A stretch of DNA of 64,000 nt from DASTFY01 sp963769115 (lineage in GTDB: Bacteria; Actinomycetota; Acidimicrobiia; Acidimicrobiales; Ilumatobacteraceae), in contig CAVYKN010000020.1 of assembly GCA_963769115.1 (NCBI GenBank), positions 310,001-374,000 on the forward strand, in the 5' to 3' direction. Both the position numbers and the translations under genes were made by a program. Under the pieces are notes generated by a model. The model saw only the letters and a program-made list of their open reading frames with translations. It was not told the origin of the DNA and did no database searches. Position 1 is the first letter of the stretch, and every line of letters starts with the position of its first letter. Shown in pieces: positions 1 through 8,984 of the stretch.

Positions 1-143
1 TCGTGCGCATCATCGGTGTGGGTAGTCCTTTCTCGCGGCTGGTTCTGGCCGCATCGGCAAGGAAATCATGCGAGGCCCGCCGGCGTCAACCGGTTATCCG
101 CCACATTGCCGGCGGATCGGGCAGGTGCAGGGTGGGTACTGGG

Positions 144-149
144 TAGGTT
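144..149 (+). promoter_or_regulatory. Putative -10 element for thioesterase gene
   Basis: TAGGTT lies 8 nt before the ATG at 158 with no Shine-Dalgarno between. It fits the TANNNT leaderless pattern seen at many genes here. Nothing else was recognised in bases 1-143. Confidence 0.35.
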
Positions 150-157
150 CGGCCGCC

Positions 158-901
158 ATGGACCTCGTGCCCCTGCCGGACGTGGGTCGTGTCCATCGCG
201 GCCGGCGCCGGGTCCGTCTGGGTGATGCCTCGCCCGGTGGGCGGCTGCGCTTCGACGCGCTCGTCCGCTACCTGCAGGACGTCGCCAACGACGACACCCG
301 CGAGGCCGGCTTCGACGACGTGATGGGCTGGGTCGTCCGCCGTACGGTGATCGAGGTCCACCACTTCCCCGTCTACCTCGAGCCCTTGGAGCTGGCCACG
401 TGGTGCAGTGGGACCGGGGGCCGTTGGGCGGAGCGCCGGGTGCAGGTGAACGGCACGGACGGCGGCCACATCGAAGCGGCGACCCTGTGGGTGCACCTCG
501 ATCCGAAGACCATGCGACCCAAGGTGCTGCCCGATTCGTTCCATGGGCTCTTCGGGCCGTCCGCGCAGGGCCGGACCGTGCGGGCGCGCCTGCTGCATGA
601 CGACAGCCCGTCCTCTGAGGTCGCCGTCGCCGCCCGCCACCCGTTCCCGTTGCGCTTCACGGACTTCGACGTGCTGGACCACGTCAACAACGCCGTCTAC
701 TGGGAGGCGGTCGAGGAGGAGCTGGCGCGCCGGCGCGAACTGCGGGCGCCGCTGCGGGCCGAGCTGGAGCACCGGGCGCCCATCGAACCCGGGGCCGGGG
801 TCGAGGTGGTGATCGAGGAGACGGCGTCGGGCTCGGCGCTGTGGCTGCGGGAGGCGGCTGGTGGATCGGTCTACGCCTCGGCGACGATCGAGCCGCTCTG
901 A
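158..901 (+). CDS. Acyl-ACP thioesterase-like double hot-dog protein
   Basis: 247 aa, predicted cytoplasmic thioesterase of the FatA/acyl-ACP thioesterase family, which hydrolyses acyl thioesters to free fatty acids. Two hot-dog halves are visible: residues about 5-125, with a long helix beginning RFDALVRYLQDVAND, and residues about 150-247, with RFTDFDVLDHVNNAVYWEA. The D...HxNNxxY pattern of the second half is typical of the active-site helix. I chose the ATG at 158 rather than an in-frame ATG at 68 because family similarity begins there and a TANNNT hexamer precedes it. It converges on the metallo-beta-lactamase gene. The actual acyl substrate cannot be told from sequence. Confidence 0.8.
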   Translation: MDLVPLPDVGRVHRGRRRVRLGDASPGGRLRFDALVRYLQDVANDDTREAGFDDVMGWVVRRTVIEVHHFPVYLEPLELATWCSGTGGRWAERRVQVNGTDGGHIEAATLWVHLDPKTMRPKVLPDSFHGLFGPSAQGRTVRARLLHDDSPSSEVAVAARHPFPLRFTDFDVLDHVNNAVYWEAVEEELARRRELRAPLRAELEHRAPIEPGAGVEVVIEETASGSALWLREAAGGSVYASATIEPL

Positions 902-916
902 AGCGGCCCGGCGGCT

Positions 917-1952
917 CTAGCCGACCACGTACTCCAGATGGCCGTCGACCGTGCGCGTCTCGGCCTGGCCGGCGAGGCGCAGGTGCTCCAGGTGGGCGTA
1001 GGTCTCGCTGTCGGCCATCGGGCCCTGGGCGCGCGGCGGAGAAGAGGTGCTGCGCCAGCTCCATCACCGTGGCCGGCCGCCCGAGCTCCTCGGAGGCCGC
1101 GCGCAAGCGGTCGAGACGCTCCTCGTGGTGGTGCTTGATGGCCTCGACGCGGCCGTCGAGGTCGACGAACGGATGGCCGTGCGCCGGCAGCACCCCCTGC
1201 ACGTCCGAGAGCTCGTGCATGCGGTCGAGGGAGGCGAAGAACTGGGCGAGGGGATCGGCCGCCGTCGTGAGACCCGAGATGTGCGGGGTGATCGTGGGCA
1301 GGACGTGGTCGCCGGACAGGACGAGACCGGTCGTGGGATCGAAGAGGCACAGGTGGTCGGGTGTGTGCCCGGGCGTGTGGAGGGCCACCCACTCGCGTCC
1401 GGCGAGCTCGATGACGTCGGCGTCGTCGAGGCGCCTGGTCGGGGTGGGGGTGCCGATGGCTTCGCGCAGGCGGGCGAAGTCCAACATGCCCTCCTTGCGT
1501 CGCCACTGGTCGTCGAAGCCGGGACCGCCCCACGGCGTGGGCCGGAAGGGAGGCATCTCCGCCTGGACCTCGGGATCGACATCGCCGGGCTCGGCCGGAT
1601 CCCACCAGGTCGAGAAGCTGCGGTGGCCGACGATCTCGGCCCCGGTCTCGGCGCGGAGCCGGCCCGCCCCGCCGAAGTGGTCCGGGTGGCTGTGGGTGAC
1701 GACAACGGTGTGCACCCGCCGCAGTGGCAGGTCGGCCTCGGCCAGGCGGTCATTGAGAGCGGCCCACGACTCGGGCCCCGGCAGGCCGGGGTCGACCAGC
1801 GCGACGCCCCGCTCGTCCTCGAGGGCGTAGCAGTTCACGTGCCCGAGCCCGGGCATCGAGATGGGGAGCTGGAGCCGCAGGACACCAGGGCCGACCTCGG
1901 TCACCGTGGTCGTCGCCGGCTCCTGCTCCTGGCGGAGCGCGGTCGGAGCCAT
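917..1952 (-). CDS. Metallo-beta-lactamase fold hydrolase (one frame change)
   Basis: About 344 aa once one inserted base is removed. The zinc-binding signature THSHPDH is present, followed by further ligand regions HTPGHTPDHL, LSGDH and LPAHGHPF in the expected order, so both metal sites look complete. The family (RNase Z-like/SdsA-like soluble hydrolases) covers many thioester and phosphodiester substrates, and the substrate here is unknown. The C-terminal 40 residues (a winged-helix-like tail reading MADSETYAHLEHLRLAGQ) are in another frame. The break is near 1036. I chose the ATG at 1952 over one nine codons upstream because TATCCT lies 7 nt before it. Confidence 0.8.
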
Positions 1953-1959
1953 GCCGCTC

Positions 1960-1965
1960 AGGATA
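1960..1965 (-). promoter_or_regulatory. Putative -10 element, leaderless start of MBL hydrolase
   Basis: On the minus strand this reads TATCCT, 7 nt before ATG 1952, with no Shine-Dalgarno. It supports the internal start. The orn -10 lies about 50 bp away on the other strand. Confidence 0.5.
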
Positions 1966-2013
1966 ATTCCGCGATGCAACTTCTCGCTAGCGGGCGGGCG
2001 GGCGACCGGGACG

Positions 2014-2019
2014 TAATCT
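2014..2019 (+). promoter_or_regulatory. Putative -10 element, leaderless start of orn
   Basis: TAATCT is followed after 7 nt by the GTG start of orn. There is no Shine-Dalgarno. Confidence 0.5.
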
Positions 2020-2026
2020 GGCCTTC

Positions 2027-2647
2027 GTGCTGGCCTGGATGGATCTCGAGATGACCGGGCTGGATCCGGGCCGTGACGTCATCGTCGAGATCGCCACGCT
2101 CATCACGGACGACGAGCTGACGATCCTGGCCGAGGGTCCGGACCTCGTCGTCCACCAGCCCGAAGACGTCCTGGCCCTCATGGACCCCTTCGTGGTCGAC
2201 ATGCACACCCGGTCGGGCCTGCTGGAGGCCATCAAGGCGTCCACCGTCACCCTCGAAGAGGCGGGCGCCGCCACCCTGGCCTTCCTCCGGGAGCACGTGC
2301 TGGAGCCCCGGACGGTGCCCTTGTGCGGCAACTCCATCGGCACCGACCGCCGCTTCCTGGCCGCCTACCTGCCCGAGATCGAGGACTTCCTGCACTACCG
2401 CTCGGTCGACGTGTCCTCGGTCAAGGAGCTGGTGCGCCGGTGGTACCCGAGGGTGCGGGCGGCCCGGCCCCGCAAGGCCGGCAGCCATCGGGCCCTGGAC
2501 GACATCCGGGAGAGCGTGGCCGAGCTCCGCTACTACCGCGAGCGGGTCTTCGTGCCGCCGGCCGCCCCGGAGGGCGACGCAGCGGGACCCGTCATCGAGG
2601 TGACACCGAGCGGCCCTTCCAGCGCACCGGCCGCCGGAGGGCAGTGA
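2027..2647 (+). CDS. orn: Oligoribonuclease
   Basis: 206 aa. A DEDD-family 3'-5' exoribonuclease that degrades the 2-5 nt RNAs (and pGpG) left by other nucleases, and it acts in the cytoplasm. The acidic catalytic residues are visible: WMDLEMTGLD (Asp/Glu), GNSIGTDRRFL (Asp) and SHRALDDIRES (His/Asp). The core ends near residue 178. A further 28 Ala/Pro/Gly-rich residues follow and overlap the antisense 3' end of the glycosyltransferase gene by 56 bp, so this tail is probably not functional. GTG start, leaderless by context. Confidence 0.95.
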   Translation: MLAWMDLEMTGLDPGRDVIVEIATLITDDELTILAEGPDLVVHQPEDVLALMDPFVVDMHTRSGLLEAIKASTVTLEEAGAATLAFLREHVLEPRTVPLCGNSIGTDRRFLAAYLPEIEDFLHYRSVDVSSVKELVRRWYPRVRAARPRKAGSHRALDDIRESVAELRYYRERVFVPPAAPEGDAAGPVIEVTPSGPSSAPAAGGQ

Positions 2648-3681
2648 GCGCCACCGAGCGCAGGAAGATCACGAGGAAGAAGAGCACCAGCACCGGGTAA
2701 GCCACGCCCGTCAGCACGCCGAAGCGACCGGCCCGCCGTCCCAGCACGAAGACCTGCACGGCGCTGGCGGCGTAGAACCACGGCGAGGTGATCCACCCGC
2801 CGTTCAGGGACCACAGCCACCCGACCACGAGCAACGCGAACCACCAGCGGACGCTCCTCGCGCCGGACGCGATGTTCTTCGTCCACCCCTGCACCAGCGG
2901 GCGCAGGCCACCCGGGTACATGCGGAAGCTGACGTCCGGCCGGCCCGTGTGGAGGCTCACGGCCGGGAAGCGGCGGGCCAGCGCGATGTCCTCGGCCACC
3001 GCGCCGCGCACGCTCGCGTGGGCGTGCCCACCGGCCGCCTCGTAGGCGCCGCGGGTGCAGGCCAGTACGGGGCCGAAGGCCAGGCTCGGTTCGACGCTGC
3101 GGCCGAGTGCCGTGAAGGCGGTGGAGCCCATCAGCGCCGTGATGTTGAAGAAGACGCTGAGCTGCTCCACCGGGCGAACCGTGCGGTGCCACGGCTGCAC
3201 CGAGACCAGCCGGCGGGGGTCGGCCTCCACCTCCGCGGCGAGGCGGTCCAGGACGTCATCACTATCGAGGCGGACGTCGGCATCGAGGAACACCAGCAGG
3301 CGGCATGCCGCGCACCTCGGGCGCGTCGGCGCCGGCCGCGCAGGCCCAGGCCTTCCCCGTCCAGCCATCGGGCCTCGGTCCTGCGGAGCGTACGAGCGCG
3401 CCCGCGGCCTCGGCGGCAGCGGCCGTGCCGTCGGAGGACTCGTCGTCGACGACCAGGCAGACGTCGCCCTCATGGAGCTGAGGCAGAAGGCTGCCGAGCA
3501 ACGTCGGCAGCGAGCCCTCCTCGTCGCGGGCGGGGATGACGACCGCCAGCGACGGCCGCGCCCCTGCAGCGCCATCCGTCCGCCTCCCCGCCGGCAGTGG
3601 GCGGGGACGCCACAGCAGGAACCACCCGCAGCTCCACCCCGCGACGAACAGCGCGCACGAGGCGAGCGACGGCGACCACAC
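2592..3681 (-). CDS. Family 2 glycosyltransferase, membrane-anchored (one frame change)
   Basis: About 362 aa after correcting one inserted base near 3300-3330. There is an N-terminal hydrophobic segment (residues about 5-25), then a GT-A fold: VVIPARDEEGSLPTLLGSL, VVDDESSDGT, and in the second frame LLVFLDADVRLDSD, the metal/nucleotide-binding DxD-like motif. AEDIALARRF resembles the ED motif of the acceptor site. At least two membrane helices follow at the C-terminus (FALLVVGWLWSL and VLVLFFLVIFL). It resembles carotenoid/hopanoid-type glycosyltransferases (CrtQ-like), but no carotenoid genes are nearby, so the acceptor is unknown. GTG start at 3681. Confidence 0.8.
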
Positions 3682-3690
3682 CGGGCCCGG

Positions 3691-3696
3691 ACGCTA
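3691..3696 (-). promoter_or_regulatory. Putative -10 for glycosyltransferase gene
   Basis: Minus-strand TAGCGT, 9 nt before the GTG at 3681. The spacing is slightly long compared with others in the window. Confidence 0.3.
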
Positions 3697-3756
3697 CCGA
3701 CCTCCTCCGGTCGAGGGCGGGGAGGGCCGGCGGGCGGGCGGTCGTCGTCTGGGCCG

Positions 3757-3762
3757 TAGCCT
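3757..3762 (+). promoter_or_regulatory. Putative -10 element, leaderless start of dut
   Basis: TAGCCT is followed after 6 nt by the GTG start of dut. There is no Shine-Dalgarno. Confidence 0.5.
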
Positions 3763-3768
3763 CGGCCC

Positions 3769-4203
3769 GTGCTGCGGCTGCCTGTCCTGCTCCTCGATCC
3801 CGACCTGCCCCTCCCCACGTACGCCCGGCCGGGCGACGCCGGTCTCGACCTGATGGCCAGGGAGGATGCGGTCGTGGCCGCGGCCGGCGGCCGGGCGCTG
3901 GTGCCGACCGGGCTGGCGGTGGCCATCCCCGAGGGGCACGCCGGTTTCGTGCTCCCACGCAGCGGCCTGGTCCTGCGGCACGGCCTGACCGTCGCCAACG
4001 CGCCGGGCCTCATCGACGCCGGCTACCGCGACGAGGTGAAGGTCATCCTGCTGAACACGGATCCCGACCAGGAGTACCGGGTCCTGCGGGGCGAGCGCAT
4101 CGCGCAGCTCGTCATCCAGCGGGTCGAGGAGGCGCTGCTCGTCGAGGTCAACCAGCTCTCGGGCGACGGGCGAGGCGGCGGCTTCGGCCACACCGGCTCC
4201 TGA
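3769..4203 (+). CDS. dut: dUTP diphosphatase (dUTPase)
   Basis: 144 aa, the normal size for the homotrimeric dUTPase that hydrolyses dUTP to dUMP and PPi. It keeps uracil out of DNA and supplies dUMP for thymidylate synthesis. The conserved motifs are in order: motif 1 GDAGLDL, motif 2 LPRSGL, motif 3 GLIDAGYRDE (catalytic Asp and uracil-binding Tyr), motif 4 RGERIAQLVI and the P-loop-like motif 5 RGGGFGHTG. GTG start at 3769, leaderless by context. It converges on the ligase gene with a 10 bp gap. Confidence 0.95.
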   Translation: MLRLPVLLLDPDLPLPTYARPGDAGLDLMAREDAVVAAAGGRALVPTGLAVAIPEGHAGFVLPRSGLVLRHGLTVANAPGLIDAGYRDEVKVILLNTDPDQEYRVLRGERIAQLVIQRVEEALLVEVNQLSGDGRGGGFGHTGS

Positions 4204-4213
4204 GCCGGAGCCC

Positions 4214-5134
4214 TCAGCCCTCGCGGACCACCTCGACCGGCCGCTTGTCGTCCCGCAGGCCGAGGAAGCTGGCCTGGCGGACGAACCCTTCGCTCGTCCA
4301 CTCGGCGAAGGCGACCTCCACGACGATCTCTGGCCGCACCCACGTGGCATCGCGGGCGTAGCTCCTCGGCGGCGGGGGGTCGAAGGGGCAGTCGGGCGTG
4401 GCCAGCGCCCGCAGCTGGGCGGTGAGCGACTCGAGCATCTTCTGGTCGAACCCGGAGCCGACCCCGCCTCCGAACCGCAGCCGGTTCCCCTCGTACACCC
4501 CGACCAGGAGTGCGCCGAACCTCCCGGTCCGGTTCCCACCGCCGGCCGTGAAGCCGCCGACGACCAGCTCCTGTTGCGGGCGGTGCTTGATCTTGCGCCA
4601 GCTGGGTGACCGCTTGCCGGGCACGTAGAGGCTGCCCAGGCGCTTGGCCACGATCCCCTCCAGGCCCTGCTCGGCCGTCACCTCCAGGAGGACCCCGCCG
4701 TCACCGACCTGGTGACGCGGCACGATCCGCCCTGGCCCGGGGCGGAAGCGTTCGAGGAGCAAGGCCCGCCGCTCCTCGTACGGACGATCGACGAGGTCCT
4801 CGCCGTCGAGCGAGAGCAGATCGAAGGCGACGTACGCCGCCGGGTCCACGTGGCGCTGGAGCAGCTCGAAGCGGGGCACGCCCTCGGGGGTGAGGACGAC
4901 CACCTCGCCGTCGACGATGGCCTTCGACCCGTCGAGCCCCTCGGCCAGGCCGCTCAGCTCGGGGTACTTGGCGCTGACGTCCCGGAACGTCGTGCTCTGC
5001 AGCCTCGTCCGGCCACCGTCGAGGAAGGCGATCGTGCGGTAGCCGTCCCACTTCAGCTCGTAGGCCCAGCCGTCGTCCTCGTGCGGGAGGGTGCCCGACA
5101 CCGCCTTCATGGGGGCGATGGGGAAGTGCAGCAC
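4214..5134 (-). CDS. ATP-dependent DNA ligase, LigC-like
   Basis: 306 aa. A nucleotidyltransferase-OB DNA ligase that seals nicks using ATP. Motif I is ELKWDGYRT, with the AMP-accepting lysine at about residue 28. Motif III is FDLLSLDG, motif IV EGIVAKR and motif V WRKIKH. The OB domain with KRPVEVVREG-type terminus completes it. It is smaller than LigD and lacks polymerase or phosphoesterase domains, matching the stand-alone LigC class of actinobacteria. I see no ku gene in the window. I chose the GTG at 5134, 17 bp after the CoA-transferase stop, because an upstream extension would be Gly/Arg-rich and overlap that gene. Probably co-transcribed with it. Confidence 0.88.
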   Translation of the reverse strand: MLHFPIAPMKAVSGTLPHEDDGWAYELKWDGYRTIAFLDGGRTRLQSTTFRDVSAKYPELSGLAEGLDGSKAIVDGEVVVLTPEGVPRFELLQRHVDPAAYVAFDLLSLDGEDLVDRPYEERRALLLERFRPGPGRIVPRHQVGDGGVLLEVTAEQGLEGIVAKRLGSLYVPGKRSPSWRKIKHRPQQELVVGGFTAGGGNRTGRFGALLVGVYEGNRLRFGGGVGSGFDQKMLESLTAQLRALATPDCPFDPPPPRSYARDATWVRPEIVVEVAFAEWTSEGFVRQASFLGLRDDKRPVEVVREG

Positions 5135-5151
5135 GCCGGGATCCTCGGCGG

Positions 5152-6394
5152 TCAGCGGGGCCCGGGCAACCGGCTGGACAGCACGCCCTCCGCCTCCAGG
5201 GCGTCGAGCTCCTCGTCGCCCAGGCCGCACAGCTCGGCGAGGACCTCGCGGTTGTGCTCGCCGCGGTACGCGGGTTGCCCCCGCACGCCGGACTCGGCGT
5301 CGCTGAACTGCCAGGGCGAGTTGGGGATGCGGACGGTGCCCCCACCGCGGTCGGGCACCTCGACGATGGCTTCCCGCTCGCGCGCCCAGTCGCTGTCGGC
5401 CACCTCCCGCACGGAACGGAGGACGCCCATGGCCAGACCGTGCTCGGCCAGCGCCACCTCGAGCGCGTCCGGATCGGTGAAGCCGGCGGCGGCGGTGTGC
5501 AGCTCGTCGAGCAGCTCGTCGAAGTGCTCGAGCCGGAGGGCGACGTCGGCGAAGCGGGGATCGGCGATCAGGTCAGGCCGGCCGAGCGCCGTGGCGTAGC
5601 GCTCGAACGTGCCGCGGTCGGCGGGGTGGCCGGACACGATCACCGTCCGGCCGTCGGCCACGGTGAGGACGGGATAGTCGCCGGGGCTGAAGCTCGGCAC
5701 CACACCGTCGGCCTCGATGTCCGACAGCTCCCAGTGCACGTGCTCGTTGATGGCCAGCAGCGTCCCCGTCATCGAGACGTCTACGTGCTGGCCGCGGCCC
5801 GTACGGCCCCGCTGGACCAGCGCGGCCAGGATGCCGGCCAGGCACTCCAACGAGGCGTAGACGTCGCCGTGCGAGATGACATCGTTGGCGAACGCGCCAC
5901 CACGGGCCATGCCCTGCACCCAGGTGAGGCCGCTCTCGGCGCCCACCACCGGCGCGTAGGCGCGCCGGTCCTTCCACGGTCCGCTCTGTCCGTAGCCCGT
6001 GATCGACGCGTACACGAGCGCGGGGTTCTCCGCGGACAGCACGTCGTGACCCGAGGCCGATGCGGTCCATCACGCCGGGCCGGAAGTTCTCCAGCACGAC
6101 GTCGCAGCGCCGGGCCATCGTGCGCAGGAGCGTCACCGCCCGCGGCTGCTTGAGATCGAGCGAGATGTTGCGCTTCCCGCAGTTCTGCTGCGAGAAGTAG
6201 GTGGCGATGGAGTTGACCCGGGGGAACGAGTAGCGGGTCATGTCGCCCTCCGGTGGTTCCACCTTGATGACGTCGGCACCCATGTCGGCCAGCATCCGCC
6301 CGCAGTGCGGTCCGGACAGCACGCGGGAGAAGTCGAGGACGAGCAGGCCGTCGAGGGGCCCAGGGCCGCGGGCCGGTGGCGATGCCGCGTTCAT
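5152..6394 (-). CDS. Class III CoA-transferase (CaiB/BaiF family; one frame change)
   Basis: About 413 aa after correction. The family moves CoA between carboxylic acids through an aspartyl-CoA intermediate. The N-terminal part (residues 1-115) has LDFSRVLSGPHCGRMLADMG and IKVEPPEGDMTR. The second frame carries GQHVDVSMTGTLLAI with the likely catalytic Asp, and then the usual C-terminal domain. The frame changes at a CCC run near 6050 (GLG then HDVLSAENPALV). It starts 20 bp after the M20 peptidase stop and is followed by the ligase, so the three probably share a transcript. The substrate pair is unknown. Confidence 0.85.
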
Positions 6395-6414
6395 CGAGTG
6401 GTCATCGAACCCGG

Positions 6415-7647
6415 CTACGCCTCGGGGGCCGGCAGGACTCCCAGGTGCCGGAGGGCCAGCGCCGAGTACAGGGCGATGCCCTGCGTCATGGCGTCCTCCT
6501 CGAAGTAGACCTTGGTCGAGTGGTTGGCCGGCGCCGTGCGCGGGTCCTGCCCCTCGGGTGTCGCCCCGAGGAAGATCATGGATCCTGGAACCTGCTGGAG
6601 GACGTAGCTGAAGTCCTCGGCTCCCATGACGGGGTTGGGCAGCACGACGGTGCGGTCGTCCCCGACGACCTCCCGGGCCACACCGGTGGCGAAGGTGGCG
6701 AAGTCGCGGTCGTTGACCGTGACGGGATACCCGTTGTCGATCTCCACCACGACCCCGACCTCGTGGGCCGCGGCGATGCCCTCGGCCACGCGGCGGAGGC
6801 CGTCGTGCACGCGCTGGCGGGTCGCCTCCGAGACGGCCCGGATCGTGCCGAGGATCTCGCAGGTGTCCGGGATGACGTTGCTCGTCGTTCCCGCGTGGAT
6901 GCTGGCGACGGTGACCACGGTCGGGTCGAACACGTCCACCCGCCTCGTCACCATGGTCTGGATGGCCTGCACCATCTCGCAGGCGATGGGTACGGGGTCG
7001 AGCGTGTGGTGGGGCTCCGAGGCGTGGCCGCCCGCGCCCTCGATGCGGATGCGCAGGGTGTCGGACGACGCCATGATCGGCCCCTGGCGGGTGCTCACCC
7101 AGCCGCTGGGCAGGGCCGACGTGATGTGGATGGCGGCCGCGGCCTCGACGGGGCTGGGCGTGCCGTCGGCCAGCGGCGGGAGGTCCAGCAACCCCTCCTC
7201 CAGCATGTAGCGGGCGCCGTGGTGGCCCTCCTCGCCGGGCTGGAACATGAACAGCACACGCCCGGGGAGATCCTGCCGGCGGGCGGCGAGGAGGCGAGCG
7301 GCGCCCGACAGCATCGCCACGTGGGTGTCGTGCCCGCAGGCGTGCATGGCACCGTCGACCTCGCTGGCGAAGTCCAGGCCCGTGTGCTCCGGCATCGGCA
7401 GCGCATCCATGTCGCCCCGGAGGAGGATCGTGGGGCCGGGGCTGCCGCCGGTCAGCAGGGCGGCGATGCCCGACGTGGACTCGTGGAGCGTGACCTCCAA
7501 CCCGAGGTCGTCGATCTCCTCGAGGATCCGCTCCCGCGTGATCGGGAGCTCGTTGCCGACCTCAGGACGGCGGTGCAGGTCGCGCCGGAGCCCGACCGCG
7601 CCCGCCAGCAGGTCCCGGGCCTCGTCCTGCAGCTCGTCGACAGCCAT
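6415..7647 (-). CDS. M20 family amidohydrolase/peptidase
   Basis: 410 aa, intact. A di-zinc aminoacylase/carboxypeptidase of the M20D (hippurate hydrolase/IAA-amino acid hydrolase) type that cleaves N-acyl amino acids. Metal ligands are seen in HACGHDTHVAML and FQPGEEGHHGARYML, and the dimerisation domain follows from about residue 180. The C-terminal ligand region GAEDFSYVLQQVPG is present. First gene of a minus-strand run with the CoA-transferase and ligase. The ATG at 7647 has a TACCAT hexamer 8 nt upstream. Confidence 0.92.
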   Translation of the reverse strand: MAVDELQDEARDLLAGAVGLRRDLHRRPEVGNELPITRERILEEIDDLGLEVTLHESTSGIAALLTGGSPGPTILLRGDMDALPMPEHTGLDFASEVDGAMHACGHDTHVAMLSGAARLLAARRQDLPGRVLFMFQPGEEGHHGARYMLEEGLLDLPPLADGTPSPVEAAAAIHITSALPSGWVSTRQGPIMASSDTLRIRIEGAGGHASEPHHTLDPVPIACEMVQAIQTMVTRRVDVFDPTVVTVASIHAGTTSNVIPDTCEILGTIRAVSEATRQRVHDGLRRVAEGIAAAHEVGVVVEIDNGYPVTVNDRDFATFATGVAREVVGDDRTVVLPNPVMGAEDFSYVLQQVPGSMIFLGATPEGQDPRTAPANHSTKVYFEEDAMTQGIALYSALALRHLGVLPAPEA

Positions 7648-7655
7648 GCGGCCGC

Positions 7656-7661
7656 ATGGTA
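7656..7661 (-). promoter_or_regulatory. Putative -10 element for M20 amidohydrolase
   Basis: Minus-strand TACCAT, 8 nt before the ATG at 7647. Confidence 0.35.
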
Positions 7662-7707
7662 GGCCCAGACGGCGGGACGCCGGGCGGCCGTGCAGACAGA
7701 CGGCCGG

Positions 7708-8310
7708 TCAGACGCGCACGGCGATGGCGAGGTAGCGCTCGTCCCCGTCGTCGATGCTCGTCAGCTCCCAGCCGTGGTCCCGCAGGACCCGTTCGAGGTT
7801 GGGCGGGGCCAAGAGGTCGTCGTCCGAGATGGTGCCGCCGTGGCGGGCGGCGAGGGTGGCCCGCCCGATGGGGTGGAACACGGCCATCCGCGCGCCCGGC
7901 CGGGTGATGCGGCCCAGCTCGGCCAGACCGTGATCGGGCCCGGGGAGGTGGTGGAGGATGCCGGCGGCGAACACGGCGTCGAGGCACTGGTCGCGCAGGG
8001 GGAGGCTGAGCGCGTCGGCGGCCACGAGGTCTCCGAACTGCTGGCGCCCGGCCTCGCCGGCGGCCCGCAGCATCTCCCAGGTGGCGTCGAGCGCGATCAC
8101 CGTGCCCGCAGGGCCGATCTGCGCGCGGAGCGGTCGCAGCGCGCGGGCCGTGCCGCAGCCGAGGTCGAGGAGCGTGCCGCCGGCCGGAGGGTCGAGCTCG
8201 GCGGCGGCACGCGCGTAGGCGGGCCCGTCGTCGGGGAAGCGCTCGTCCCAGGTCGTGGCCCGCTCGGCGAAGAACTCCTGGGTCTCGCGGAGCGGGCGGG
8301 CGCTGGCCAT
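7708..8310 (-). CDS. SAM-dependent class I methyltransferase
   Basis: 200 aa. A Rossmann-fold methyltransferase of the UbiE/type-11 group. The SAM-binding motif I is LLDLGCGTARAL. An acidic motif II region ALDATWEML, then AADALSLPL and AGILHHLPGPDHGLAEL follow in the standard order. The acceptor is unknown. The start is the ATG at 8310, where the family begins (FFAERATTWDERFP). Longer upstream readings run antisense into the NUDIX gene. It stands divergently from the NUDIX gene. Confidence 0.85.
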   Translation of the reverse strand: MASARPLRETQEFFAERATTWDERFPDDGPAYARAAAELDPPAGGTLLDLGCGTARALRPLRAQIGPAGTVIALDATWEMLRAAGEAGRQQFGDLVAADALSLPLRDQCLDAVFAAGILHHLPGPDHGLAELGRITRPGARMAVFHPIGRATLAARHGGTISDDDLLAPPNLERVLRDHGWELTSIDDGDERYLAIAVRV

Positions 8311-8368
8311 GCGCGAGTGTGGCCCGTCGGCGGCGGCGGCGCGTGCTCTGGCCGTTCTGGGCCGGCCG

Positions 8369-8374
8369 TACTGT
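8369..8374 (+). promoter_or_regulatory. Putative -10 element, leaderless start of NUDIX gene
   Basis: TACTGT is followed after 6 nt by the ATG at 8381. There is no Shine-Dalgarno. Confidence 0.45.
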
Positions 8375-8380
8375 GACGGG

Positions 8381-8900
8381 ATGACGGCGTCCGCCGGGGG
8401 GCCCGCCGCCGAACTGGTGGACGTCGTGGACGACGATGACCGCGTCGTCGCCACCGTCACCCGGGCCCGTGTGCGGGCCGAGCGACTGCAGCACCGCACC
8501 GTGTTCATCGTCGTGCGGCGGACGGACGGTCGGCTCCTCGTGCACCAGCGCAGCGCGGCGAAGGACATCTGGCCCTCGGCGTGGGACATCGCGGTGGGCG
8601 GCGTCGTGGCCGCCGGCGAGGCGTGGGACGTCGCGGCCGCCCGCGAGCTGGCCGAGGAGGTGGGCATCGACGGCGTTCCCCTCGACGCTGGTCCGGACCG
8701 GCCGCTACGCGGACGCTGACGTCGCCGAGCTGGCCCGCGTCTACACGGTGACCTGGGACGGGCCCATCACGTTCGCCGACGGCGAGGTCGTGGCCGCGGA
8801 GTGGCTGACCCCGGCCGAGGTGGCGGCCCGCCTGGCGGACGCTTCCTACGCCTTCTGCCCGGACAGCGTGGCCCTGGCCGGCGACCTGATCCGGGAATGA
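8381..8900 (+). CDS. NUDIX hydrolase (one frame change)
   Basis: About 172 aa after correction. The NUDIX box is intact in the first frame: G at the start of GGVVAAGE, then the REL.EE.G core RELAEEVGI, which binds the metal-diphosphate. The N-terminus (VDVVDDDDRVVATVTRARV, then HRTVFIVVRR) resembles IDI/YfcD-like NUDIX proteins that act on diphosphate-containing small molecules. The last about 70 residues (VRTGRYADADVAELARVYTV) are in another frame. An extra base in the CCCC at 8678-8681 or just after explains it. The exact substrate is unknown. Confidence 0.85.
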
Positions 8901-8917
8901 GCCGAAGATCCGTTTCC

Positions 8918-8930
8918 GATCGCGGCGATC
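8918..8930. repeat. Small perfect inverted repeat upstream of WXG100 gene
   Basis: GATCGC-G-GCGATC, 13 bp, 55 bp before the WXG100 start codon. It could be a small operator or may mean nothing. Confidence 0.3.
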
Positions 8931-8984
8931 TCAGGCACTCACTCTCCCCGAACCAGACCAGACAGACCGATGTGGAGGAGAGAG

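Noticed and set aside
4214..5134. Ligase as a LigD-type NHEJ enzyme
   Set aside because: No polymerase or phosphoesterase domain and no ku gene; only the ligase and OB domains are present.
8918..8930. Small palindrome before the WXG100 gene as terminator
   Set aside because: Stem is only 6 bp and has no T-run. Listed only as a weak repeat.
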